This document shows positions 39,191-49,915 of a stretch of DNA of 64,000 bases, piece by piece. Below the pieces are notes generated by a model. The model had not been told where the DNA came from, made no database searches, and worked only from the letters and a program-made list of their open reading frames with translations. The stretch's first letter is position 1. Each line of letters begins with the position of its first letter. The stretch is from Isoetes taiwanensis (Eukaryota > Streptophyta > Lycopodiopsida > Isoetales > Isoetaceae): contig JAJEKV010000004.1 in the NCBI GenBank assembly GCA_021234155.1, positions 10,170,109 through 10,234,108 of the forward strand. Direction: 5' to 3'. The translations under genes and the position numbers were made by a program.

Positions 39191-41076
39191 TCATATGCAA
39201 GCAGCTCCTAACAAAGGATATCACGGCTAGATAGTGGATTGACTTTCATGTGACATATCTGCTGTATATATCTGTTGTACGCATGACGTGATGGTGAATA
39301 AATTGACATTCTTCAAAATTTATATACTAGCTATCTATTAGGATCTAATCTATCAGACACAATCACTACAGACTCTAGCACCTCACTAGAGCTTGAGAGG
39401 ATCTGTCCTGGCGTAACCCAGGCCCGTCCCACAAATCCTGGTACTTTTTTAATTTTCCTTGTCATAAACTAGAACTTCACAATTAACATTTAAGGCGACC
39501 TAGTAGAGGATTGATTTCCCCAGCCCTAAAACCATGTATCCTCAATGAAAAGTAGTTATTAGCAGTTTTTGAAGCATAAGCATAAAGTATAACAAGTAAA
39601 ATAAGTAGATAGAGAGATAGTAAAATGCAAAGTAGACAATTATTGAACTGAAAGTATACAACATAAACGATATGTAAAGTGTACGTATACAGTTATAATC
39701 GTTTCCAGTTATTCCATAGACTTCCACGTTAATTGCAATTCTGCTAGCAAAATAGAGACAATTGGAGGAGAGAACTCGTACTTGTAGTCAATCAATACAC
39801 AACTAGCATTAAAACGGTGAATGTGCAAGGCCAAAAGGTAAAAAATTGGCCCTCCAAGTTTATCATTTACCCTCATTGTATCCTTTTGCAATGAATTTGC
39901 CTTAACAAGAAAGACAGATGGAATTATAACTTGAGATTTTTCCAAATCCAAAAGCTGCCATAAGAGTGGCTACTCATTTATCAAAGTTTTATATTTTATG
40001 CATATCATGTATAAACATGGTGAATATAAGTATAATCCTTATTTAAACATAGCTATTTCCAAGTGAAAAATTTGAACCAACACCAACTAATGTAAAACTA
40101 TTTTTATCTGTTATCACTATCTGGATTTGTACATAGCTAATGTAGGACAATTCTTTTCCATATGAAATTTAAAGTAATACATCAAATCTTAGAATGCAAG
40201 TCCTCCAGGTATTTAAAATGCTCCCTAGTATTATTCGAACATGTACATCCCGATCTTGTTAACATACTTCTACTACACTAGAGATTTTAAAATATTTTAG
40301 GCCATATAAGCATTATTTCTATTTGATCTCTTAGGAATACACATTGTGTTGCTTATCTTTACGCGAAATAATACATTCTTTTAGGTTATAAATTTAAGAT
40401 CTTGGATATATGCTGATGAAAAAATGTCGATGCGCCTATTTTCTTGGATATTTTGTCTTTTCCCACTTTTTCTGTTTGAAATACTTTCTTGCTAAAACTT
40501 GCCTAAAATTTTGAATTCGACCTACTCTCATTCTCAATTTTCAGAAATTTGATTGCTAGCCTAGTAGAGGCTAGCATTACACATGAATCCCGACTGCAAA
40601 AGCTTCAAATAGATACAAAAATCTTTGCAATTCTGATTGATGGCAAAAGATTAACTTATGGTTTTCTCTCGGTCCAATTCATCGACTCCGGGATAATCTC
40701 GTCACTCAATAAATCTTCCCAGAAGAGCTTTTCTCACATGAGTTCTCAATTAAGCCAAGTAGTGAAGATTTTGAAACACAAATCATAGAATCTTAGTTGG
40801 AGGAATTTGTTGGAGACAAAAATTGCCCGGCTACTGGCATTTTTCGAGTTCATTGTGATTGGTTTGAGCATCACATCTTTGTGAAGGTATTCTCTTCTTA
40901 ATTTTTATGAATAGATCAAGCATTAACACAATTTGTGAGGTACTTAAGCCCAATTAATCTAGAATCGTTGCTTTTTTTCTCTATTCTTTTCCTTTCCCTC
41001 CATTTTCTCCTTTCTTTTCGTCCCTCCCTTGCTCTGCTTTTGCCAATTTCCCCTTTGTTGATTTCATCTGAGCTTT
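39191..41076. other. Non-coding interval and LINE-A 5' leader (copy B)
   Basis: Equivalent of 5,231-7,107. The pyrimidine-rich leader is at about 40,972-41,030, just before the ORF1 ATG at 41,077. No gene recognised. Confidence 0.5.
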
Positions 41077-41562
41077 ATGATGGCCAATTTAGCGGGACAA
41101 TTTGCCCTAAATCCTGAAACTTTGCCCTTCCTTCGTTGTTTTCTGGCGCTTCAAGAAGCTGATCGATCTGCTCTTCTCTCTGATTTGGAAAAAATTGTGT
41201 CTAAGACCTCGAGCTTCATCCCCTTTGGAAATTTTAGTGATCTTTGATCCTCTATCTGATCACACTCCAAATTGGGACAATTATTCCAAAGATCCAAGTA
41301 TCTATGGGATCACCCCTACTGTTGATCCTGCCACAAGGATTCCGGAGCCTTATGGTACACCTAGGCCTAGAACGACATTCTTCAACATGAACAGCCACAA
41401 ATGCCTCCCAAGCTTGCCACAGTCGTCCATGGTATTCATCTGAATTCTCCTGTAGTTTTTGAGAAAATGGAATCTCTTTCAAATTCTGCTGTTATTCTGA
41501 AAGTTGATAAAATAGGAATTAACATTGGTAATTTATGGTCTCATCTTCTCTCATTACAAAAA
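41077..41562 (+). pseudogene. LINE-A ORF1, N-terminal part (copy B)
   Basis: Starts at an ATGATGGCC (41,077). The first frame runs 56 codons to a TGA at 41,245-41,247. The reading then moves to the +1 frame (about 41,250-41,400) and back to the first frame (41,401-41,562). This final part contains a segment around HGIHLNSPVVFEKMESLS, which looks like the region before a DUF4283-type RNA-binding domain of plant LINE ORF1 proteins. It is cut at about 41,562 by the LINE-B insertion; the continuation is at 44,305. The N-terminal function is not known. The element is non-functional. Confidence 0.6.
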
Positions 41563-43015
41563 GGTCTGTCTATAAATGGTACCTATTATGCTGTATGCCG
41601 ATGACCTGAGTATGATGGCTACAAGGAATAAGGGGATGCACAGATTACTAAAGATACTAGAGACCTTCTGCGAAGAAACCGGGCTAACAGTAAATCTGAC
41701 AAAAACCAAGATAGTCATCTTCGGGCATAAGAATAAACACAGACCATTCAGGTACATGGAAACAAAAATAGAGGAATCAACAGAATACAGGTACCTGGGG
41801 TATGATGCACACGGCACGGGAAAATGGGCTAAGGGTGCAGACACGAGGTTCCAATCAGCCATTGGAAGCTATTTCAACATGAAAAATTTCTGCAATAGAA
41901 GTAGAATAATTGATTGGGACATCAAATGCTACTTATTTAGTGCTGTAATAGCCACGGCGCAATTGTATGGGGCCGAAGCTTGGGGACTAGGTCTAACAGA
42001 TAAAAAGTGGGACAAGCATGAAGGAATCCTTAGACAATGGCATAAACAGGAGTTTAAGGTACGGGCAAATACACATGGTACTCGAAACTGGGCAGAAACC
42101 AATGGAGATGAGGGCATGGGAGAGAACTATCAGATACCTAATAAAGGACAATGCAGGAGATCACCAAGGGTGTCAAGCATTGCAATCATCGAGTCAGCAA
42201 AATCACACATTTTTGCAAGCAGTGGGTGGTTTAAGGATGTAGCGACATGGACCAGAGAAATGGGAATGAATCTGAGTGACCTAATAAATGAAGGGAAATG
42301 GAAGGAAGAATGGGCAGATAATGCTACCAGAGCATGGCTGCAGAAACACACAGGACCCAAGACACTTTGGCTCACGACAGTCTTCAATCCAGAACAGCAG
42401 ATAGGACACCAGATGTACCGAGATAATCTGTTGGGAAAATCCAGAAGAGACATCATCGCAAGAATTAGGATGAGGAGTCATGATCTAAGAGATGAAAAGG
42501 ACAGGTGGAGGGGAATAGAACAGGAGGACCGGATATGCAGAGTCTGTGACACTGGCAAAGTGGAAGATGAGAACCACATGATTAATGAATGCCCGATATA
42601 CGGAGACATCAGAGACAATTACAGAAATATAAGATGGGGGCAACCAGTACATATGCTGATGACAAGAACAGAGACAATGCGGGACCTGGCAGACACAATC
42701 CAGAGAATGACGATCAGACACAGAGAAATACATAAGGAAAGAGGGATTGTAATATGAGCCACACAAGAGGCGACTCATAAACCCCACACAAATTGTTCAG
42801 TTAAAAGCTGATTAATAATGACGCACCACCGCACGGCCACGATGCCGATGTAAAGCGGGGTGCTGGCACTAATAGAAAAAGGGAAGTCTTCGAAAAAGGA
42901 TACAATAAATCAGCGTGATGTGCTAGTAGTGCCCTTCCAGGGAGCTCGCCCATGCTACATAAGTCCAGGGGCCTGAGGGCACAAGGGACATTAATTTCTA
43001 TTCTATTCTATTCTA
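41563..43015 (+). mobile_element. LINE-B: 5'-truncated LINE nested in LINE-A ORF1 (copy B)
   Basis: Only the C-terminal third of ORF2 and a 3' UTR are present. The 5' end falls about 30 bp before the catalytic YADD box, and the 3' end is (TTCTA)4 at 42,996-43,015 rather than poly(A). The insertion splits LINE-A ORF1 after an LLSLQK-like stretch. A microsatellite tail is known for RTE- and some I-like LINEs; the clade is not assigned here. Confidence 0.85.
41576..42757 (+). CDS. LINE-B ORF2 C-terminal fragment, 393 aa open frame
   Basis: A single open frame of 393 codons, the longest in the window. Residues 7-10 are the YADD polymerase box; a TGLTVNLTKTKIVIFG stretch follows (the usual 'G..vN..Kt' motif after the active site). 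RYLGY near residue 72 and LYGAEAWG near residue 132 are typical of LINE thumb regions. Residues 319-346 hold a zf-RVT-like C-x2-C-x9-H-x4-C (Cys321, Cys324, His334, Cys339). It lacks the endonuclease and most of the polymerase, so it cannot act alone; the ATG is internal. The intact frame may reflect a young insertion. The same frame is fragmented in copy A at CAG/CTG sites. Confidence 0.88.
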   Translation: MVPIMLYADDLSMMATRNKGMHRLLKILETFCEETGLTVNLTKTKIVIFGHKNKHRPFRYMETKIEESTEYRYLGYDAHGTGKWAKGADTRFQSAIGSYFNMKNFCNRSRIIDWDIKCYLFSAVIATAQLYGAEAWGLGLTDKKWDKHEGILRQWHKQEFKVRANTHGTRNWAETNGDEGMGENYQIPNKGQCRRSPRVSSIAIIESAKSHIFASSGWFKDVATWTREMGMNLSDLINEGKWKEEWADNATRAWLQKHTGPKTLWLTTVFNPEQQIGHQMYRDNLLGKSRRDIIARIRMRSHDLRDEKDRWRGIEQEDRICRVCDTGKVEDENHMINECPIYGDIRDNYRNIRWGQPVHMLMTRTETMRDLADTIQRMTIRHREIHKERGIVI

Positions 43016-44304
43016 TTCACACAGGGCATATTCACACGGGGGGTGACTCCGGGCAACGAGAGCTGTTGGATGGGCATATTCACCCCTTATTCCTTAATCT
43101 ACACCGTACGTAAAGTTCCTCGTTTGTGGGGTATGCAAGTACAAAATTTGCTATATTATATAACAAGATTCGCAAAATACTCTAAGATTTCAAGCGGAAT
43201 ACTATATGGTGTTGATTTTTTACGTGCAAAATACAATTATGAGGGCTCTCGCTGTGTTAATTAATGTCAATAGTAGTTATGTGTTGGTTGTTAATGTCAA
43301 TGGTTGTTATGTGTTGGGGGATTTAATTTTTATATGTTGGATGTTAATAGTTTGTGTTGCAAAAATTTTTTTTTAGCCCCTTCGGGGCCTTAGAGACGCC
43401 CCCCCTCTCCCCCCCCGGTGTGACAAAACTTTTAGAATTCAAACCAGAAAAAAACTAGAATTCATTTGAGGCTTTCATCACCTGTAGCTTTTGAATTTCA
43501 TCACAAACACCCATACACAAACATTTTTCAACTGGAATTTAACAGCAGCCTTTGGCCTCCATGGATTCTTGTGGTGAGAAACCAAAGTGGAAAACTTTTC
43601 TGCTTGTTAGCACAAGGATCTAGAAGCCTTGGAATTTGCTTAATTAACTGCCTCAAAATCTAAAAATGCATAGTAATTGTTTGCAACCTTCATTCGGAAT
43701 GAGCCATAAAACAATATCCAATAACGCAATCTTGTATTAATGAGCTGGTAGGATGTGAAAGCTTACCAAACTCGGCCGAAAAATTGCTGTTTTAAACATA
43801 TCCATATCATACACTACCAAAACGATCTCGGAGAGTGCTTTCCAACGCAATAAAAATCATCTCAAAGCGAGCTCACGGATCAAAAGTTATGATAAGAAAT
43901 GTGTTGCCAGCAGGGAAACTGCACCACATGCGCCCTTCAAGCCCTTCATGTGCCCATTATGCACCACACACACAAAAAGAGGGCTTTTGTTGTGAGCCAT
44001 TGGTTGTTGACCATTATGCCACACGCACAAAAAGAGGGCTTTTGTTGTGAGCCATTGGTCGTTGACCATTATGCACCACACGCACAAAAAAAGGGCTTTT
44101 GTTGTGAGCCATTGGTTGTTGACCATTGAAAAAAAAAGGCTAAAATCAATGGCTCAGAAATGGTGCACTCTAGATGTACGCATTAGTACATCCATTTGAA
44201 TACATCATGAAATCATAGGAAAACTTTAGTGAAAAGCGTACAAAAACACAAAGAAAACCCCCTGTTATTATGCTACATATTCTATTCTATTCTATTCTAT
44301 TCTA
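43016..44304 (+). mobile_element. Small repeat element with (TTCTA)5 end (copy B)
   Basis: Lies between the LINE-B tail and the resumption of LINE-A ORF1, and itself ends in (TTCTA)5 (44,280-44,304). It opens with CATATTCACACGGGGGGTGAC and a CAACGAGAGC motif, and a GGGCTCTCGCTG occurs about 220 bp later in the opposite sense, so the first part looks like a compact inverted-repeat element. It also contains the 57-bp tandem repeats. No protein-coding region is supported. It may be a non-autonomous element, or the 3' end of another LINE into which LINE-B inserted. Confidence 0.5.
43954..44127. repeat. 57-bp tandem repeat, three units (copy B)
   Basis: Units at 43,954-44,010 (57 bp), 44,011-44,065 (55 bp) and 44,066-44,122 (57 bp), followed by a partial CCATT. 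They share the words GGGCTTTTGTTGTGAGCCAT and TGGTTGTTGA. The middle unit is 2 bp shorter, and one unit has a single T-to-C change (GGTCGTTGA). Reading frames open on both strands through the array are a by-product of the repeats. Confidence 0.95.
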
Positions 44305-46220
44305 TTGGCTCAGTTATCCTTACATCATGGTTAAGTGTGGTAATCATAGATCAACAAATTATTTGCTTCACAGTGGTACTCTGGTTTATGAAAACTTTCA
44401 TATCTCTTTCATTAAATGGAACCCGAAACTATCCATGCTGATCTAAATAAATTCTGCGTAGCTTCCACATCTCTATACGGACTTAGCCCTATTTATTGGA
44501 ATGAGAATTCTTTCAAATCCTTCTTCAGTTCTATTGGTACCTATATTTCCACTGTCTATGCTCCTTATAAACGTCTAGTAGCCTATGTTCAATTGGGTAT
44601 ATCCAAAGAAATTCCTGCTAATATTCCTTTCACTGATTGTTTTGGCCAAATAGCTTCTCTAGATCTAAGATGGGATGGTTTACCTCCAAATTGTTCTAAA
44701 TGCTATTCTAGACATTTTTGGTATGCAGATTGCAATGCAAAATTGGTTGACAGTTCAATGAGAGACAGGATACTCCAAAATAATTGCCTGGTAGAATCTC
44801 TAAAAATAAAATTATCAATGACAAGCCTCCAATAGGCATACGGACGAGAGTTAATGGAAGCACAAAAAGAATTGCAAAAAAAAGAATGGGAAGAGAGCAG
44901 CAGAATATCACTAAAAACTCTTCTACCACAATTCAACTATCTGATGCTCAAAGATACAAATTTAAAGGTAAAGCTAAGGTTGGCTATGAGAAAGACCACA
45001 CCTTAGACCTCCATTCTACTCTCTCACAGATTGTTCAAGATTCAAAGTCTCTGACTTTGGATAGAAATTTGATCTTGGCTTCAAAGCCCCAAAATATTCC
45101 TGCATTTTGGAATCCAACCAAAGGGATGAGAGATTCATTAACTAAGGAAATACAAGATAAATATACTCTGAAATTAGGGAGCCACAAGCTAACAAAGTTA
45201 ACCAGTCTACCAGATTAACAGAGATCAACAGCAAATATTCTACAAGAAATGTTGCTGACCTGACCTTGGTTGATCCAACATTAACTCAAAATACCAAGGA
45301 AGATTCTTCTCAGCGGCACAAACCTCACCTTTCTAAAACGCCAAAGATATCAACAAAAAAGGACAAAACAGCATCATCATCTGAGGATGATGAAGAGGTA
45401 ATTTTCTGCTCTAATCAATTTGCTATTCTTGCTAACAAATCTGCAGACCATATGGATTCCTTGCATTCAGAAAATGAAACTCCTCCCCTACCTTTACCCC
45501 CCTCAAATAATTTGCCTTCCTCATTCTCCCCTCATAAAGCCAAAAACACCATAGCTCCCAGTTTCATTGATTTGATTGATTTATCCTCCCCCGACTCCTC
45601 TGATAACCCTCCTCATTGCTGCCCTTCCATTTCTTTAGTGGTTGCCTAACAACTGGAATCCATTGATTTTAATATGAAAAAAGGAAATAATGTTGGAACA
45701 GTGATTCAAGAAAAGGAGACAGTTACAGTTGGCATTAACAAAGGAAAGATGAATATGATAAACCATATGGAATACTCTCAATGGCCAGATGAGATTGATT
45801 ATGTACCAGAGATACAATAAATCTCAACACTCTCAAGGAAGCTAAGGAGCTACCTGTCAGGCAAGTCTTAAATCCTATAACAAATAATATAAGCTCCAAT
45901 TCTAGTATTTCTGTATCTGCTGATAAGGATTTCATTGCTTCCCCTACTAATAAACTTTTTGAGTTTATCCCTGGTGGCCTTTTATCTGAAAATGAGAATG
46001 ATTCTGGAAAAGAAAATAGTAATCAAGTGGGGAGAACTAATTGGGACCATGAATATTACTTAAATTCCTATAATTCAGCTGGATGAACTCAAATATTTTT
46101 CCTAAAAAATCTAAAAGGAAGAAGAAAACTGTCATCTCTGCCCCTACAAATGCTCCTGCTACCAACACTCGAAGTAAAAATAGAAAAGAAAGGAGAGGAA
46201 AGAAATCTAGAGCTATTTAA
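44305..46220 (+). pseudogene. LINE-A ORF1, central and C-terminal part (copy B)
   Basis: Resumes directly after a (TTCTA)5 tail. The first portion resembles the DUF4283 domain (Y-E-N-F-H-I-S-F-I-K-W-N-P, then a WNEN segment near 44,500). It is followed by a zinc-knuckle-like C-x2-C-x3-H-x5-C near 44,690-44,735 (residues CSKCYSRHFWYADC); the usual spacing is C-x2-C-x4-H-x4-C, so this one is atypical. A lysine- and serine-rich tail includes an acidic EDDEE patch and FAILA motif (about 45,375-45,440). It ends with a basic RGKKSRA and a TAA at 46,218-46,220, 38 nt before the ORF2 start. Several frameshifts and stops interrupt it. Confidence 0.7.
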
Positions 46221-46258
46221 CCTCTCTCTGCCTTGTTTATCTGACTTCTTTTCCATCA

Positions 46259-48572
46259 ATGAAGATCATTTCTTGGAACCTTAGATGTATCAAAGGAGCT
46301 TTGAAAAGAAGAAGAGTGATTTCTCAGCTCAAAACCTACAATGTTGATATTATCCTTATGCAAGAGATTAAACTTCAAAAGTTTGAATGTGCTAACCTAG
46401 GTAATTGGATAATCCCTCATAGCTCTTCTATATAGATAGAAGCTTGTGGAACCTCGGGTGGCATTTGTATGATTTGGAAGAATATTCTAGGTCAAGATTT
46501 TTTTAACAGCCCCGGTAGAATGTGGCAGGCTGCTATCTTCAACCTGCATGACAAGAGATTTGGCATCATCAATATCTATGCTTCTACTAATCCTAAAGAT
46601 AGGGAGGTTCTCTGGCTAGACCTAAACAATTGGATTAAAAATCAAGCCATCAATGATTGGATCATTGCTGGGGATTTTAATAATACTCCAAATTGGGATA
46701 AAAAATCAGGGAACAAGATTAATATATCAAAGCAGAAAAAACTAAACTGGAATGGCCTGATTCATGATAATTCTTTCATCATTCATATACCTTCCTCTAG
46801 TTCTAAATATTCTTGGTCTAATAAGAGAAAGGAGGAATGTAAGGTGTATTGTGCTCTTGACAGATTCTATCTTAATGCCACTGATTCTAATATCTCGGAT
46901 AATGCACAAGTGATTAGTGATGAATCTACCTCAATCTCTGACCACCAGCCTCAATTCCTTTGTACCAACCATCAAACTTCCATTGCTAGAGTTGGTAACA
47001 TTCCTTATAAATTTAATACCAGCCTTCCTAACTCTGTTACCTTTTGTGATCAATTTAGAGCCTTCTATTCTAGTTTATCTCGAGTCAATGATTCCAACCC
47101 TATGAAAGGTTTCTACTCCAACGTAAAAAATTCAAAAGCATGGATAAAAGCTTGGTCTAATAAAATTTAAAGAGTTAAGCAGGAAGAAAAAAATATTCTT
47201 CTTCATCAGACTAGAGATATTAGAATGGCTCTCCAAAATGATCCTTTGAGTCCTATTCTTCATCTTAAAGAGGAAGATATTTAGAGAAAAATAAAACTCA
47301 TTGAGGAGATTGAGGCTAAGGGTGCTGCTATTAGATGCAAAATTAAATACACCAATGATATGGATTCTGGATGCACAAATTTTTCTTCAGAGTTGCCAAG
47401 GCGAGGCAAATCAAAAACTCTATCACTGAAATCAAAGATGACTTGGGAAACACTCTCAATAAGCCTGCTGAAATATCAAGCTTCTTCTCCTCCAATTATT
47501 CTAAGCTTTTTGCAGCTGACCTTCCTAGGGATATCTTTGAGACCACAAAGGCTGATAATTTTAAGAAGCTAATTGATTTAATTAATCCAAGTGATCAGCC
47601 TGCTATGAATATCATTGTGTCTAATATTCCAACAACTGAGGAAGTTTATTCTGTGCTAAAAAATCTTAAGCATGGCAAATATCCTGGCCTTGATGGATTT
47701 CCTCCTGAATTTTATGTGCATTTTTGGGATATCATGAAGCATGATTTTATGGCTTTTGTTAAAGGATTTTGGACTACCAATCATCTTCATCCTTCTATTG
47801 CTTGTGATTTTATTTCTTTGATTCCAAAAATAAATAAACCTGCAAGCTTTTTGGATTGGAGATCAATCTCTTTAACAAATTCAACCTACAAAGTTTGTGC
47901 CAAAATCATTGCTCTGAGAATCAAATATCATTTGCAAAAATGTATCAGCTTGAATCAATCTGCCTTTCTTCCTAACAGATTTATCCCTGAAAATTACCTT
48001 GCAGCTATGGAGGGATTACATTGGAATAAACTTCCTAATCAGGATTGCATTCTTGTTAAGCTAGATTTCAAAAAGGCCTTTGATACTATTAGATGGGATT
48101 TTATCAGCTATGATTTGCTCAAGCTTGGTTTTCCCCCTTCTCTTATTCAACTTGTCATGGGTTTAAACCTTAGAGCCAACTCTGCCATCCTCTTTAATGG
48201 TTCCCCTAGTCCCTTCTTCCCCCTTGCTAAAGGTGTGAGACAAGGCTGCCCCCTTGCTCCATATCTTTTCATTGTGGTCACTGCTGTTAATTAAAGCTGT
48301 CATGTATCACCAAAGTATTGGAAATATTTCTGGACTCCAAATTCCTGATAGTGATCAATATCTCAACATCCTTTAATATGCTGACGACACCTTCTGCTTT
48401 CTAAAGAACAATCCTAGCAATATCTCAAACTTCATGAATATCATTGCTGATTTTAGTGCTGCCTCGGGCATCTCTCTGAATTTAGACAAATGCATAATTA
48501 TTGGAGATATTCCTGATAATCAGATTGCAGGGATTAAAGTCATCAACAATCTCCAAGCATCTAAGCTTCTAG
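46259..48572 (+). pseudogene. LINE-A ORF2: endonuclease and reverse transcriptase (copy B)
   Basis: ATG at 46,259. The APE-type endonuclease shows ISWNLR near the start, QEIKL (near 46,360-46,375), AGDFNN (near 46,665) and SDHQ (near 46,940). The reverse transcriptase (about 47,371-48,400) has PGLDGFPPEFY, a SLTNSTYKV stretch, KLDFKKAFDTI, GVRQGCPLAPYL, and the YADD catalytic box at 48,377-48,388. Disruptions: TAG 46,433, TAA 47,168, TAG 47,282, a frameshift near 47,367, another near 48,291, and a TAA (48,374) immediately before YADD. Each stop is one transition from CAA, CAG or TGG. The frame is cut by LINE-C at about 48,573 and resumes at 49,916. Confidence 0.92.
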
Positions 48573-49915
48573 GTATGCTTTGGACACTTTCTGCCAATTC
48601 ACTGACATGAGAGTTAACTTGGCCAAGACAAGGGTGCTGCTGGTCCCATCATCCCGGCACCCACGCCTTCCCTCATTCACTTACCAGGGGCAGGTAGTGG
48701 AGGTGGCTCAGTCTTATAAGTATTTGGGCATTGAGTTTTCTACTACCACACACTGGGATGCATCCATCAGGTTACGGGTCACTGCAGGCTGGAAAGCCCT
48801 GTATGCAATGCAAAACAACAGTCACAAGGCAGAGCTGTATGCATGGGGTCACCAGGCACACTTGTTCAGGGCCTTGGTTGAACCGGTCCTCCTCTATGGG
48901 GCAGAAGTGTGGGGGCCAGTGATATCCCTCACCACTTGGAACGATCTAGAGCAGTGTGTAAGGCCTTCTTGGCCCGAACACTGGGAGTGAAATCCACGGT
49001 CCCATATCGGATCTTGCTCAGAGAGACAGGCTTCCTTCCATTACAGAGGGCTGCGCTGGAACGTCACATTATTTACTTCCAGAAGGTGGTGGCTATGGAT
49101 GAAGCCCGGCTGCCCAACCTTGCTTTGGCAGTGGCGATGGGCCCTTGGCGACTCAAAGCTTCTTTGGAAAGACAAGCAAGCCCGGTGGTTCTCGCTATGG
49201 AATGTGCGGGCACGGATGTGGACCAGTGCATACAGAAGGAACAGCGCTGCCTTGAAGCAAGATTTGGATGCTTGCTTCATGGCCAAGCTTTGGGATGCGA
49301 GGCCCCTGTCACATGTCAAGGTGGCAAATTATCGGCAAAGAAGGTTAATCCCATGCTCACGAGGGGCCCACACCACTACATGTGCACCCATCTACCCATG
49401 AAAAGGCCAGGTGATTGCTTCCCATTCGCGCAGTGCACACCACCTCCGCATTGAGACGAGGAGATGGATTCGGGGGGGCAGCGTGAGGGCGAGTTTGTCA
49501 ATCCTGTCAGCGAGCGCCATTGAGGATGAAAGTCACGCCCTCCGTGCTGTTCGGCGTCACGAGCATATCCGGGCTCGGTATGCTTTCGGTTAGTTGTGCC
49601 CCATCAGGCCTTGCATGAGCTAATGAGCGGCCTCAGTAGGCTTGTTGGGATCATACCTCCGGGGAGGTAATGGATATCGCGGACTCGATTATGCCCCCCG
49701 TCCAGGCATTAACCTCATTTGTACTTGTGATTATGTATATAATCATATAAAGATGTCAAAGCATCCTTATTGCTACTAAGGTTTTTCCCGAAAACCCTTC
49801 GGTGGGGGGTTTTAATCCGGTAGTAATCGCTGCTTTGCTCTCTCTTTGTATTTGGGTCCCATAGGCCAGTTGGTCTCCGTGGACGATAAAATCATATTCT
49901 ATTCTATTCTATTCT
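48573..49915 (+). mobile_element. LINE-C: 5'-truncated LINE nested in LINE-A ORF2 (copy B)
   Basis: Inserted in the LINE-A polymerase/thumb region after a SKLLG motif, with a (TTCTA)3TTCT tail (49,897-49,915). It codes for the end of a reverse transcriptase of a different lineage from LINE-A: RVNLAKTRVLLV, SYKYLGIEFSTT, and LLYGAEVWG in an open frame at 48,580-48,990. Related frames follow to about 49,450. A TTCTA occurs in the target at the 5' junction (48,568-48,572), matching the tail unit. No longer target-site duplication is evident. Confidence 0.85.
48580..48990 (+). pseudogene. LINE-C reverse transcriptase C-terminal fragment
   Basis: An open frame of 136 codons. It reads through the 'vNl.KT' motif after the polymerase active site, the YKYLGI motif, and a VLLYGAEVWGP motif near residue 107. 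The catalytic box lies upstream and is missing. Homology continues in a shifted frame at about 48,990-49,110 (SLTTWN..., VKSTVPYR), showing one frameshift near 48,970. The start codon is internal; this is a relic. Confidence 0.75.
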
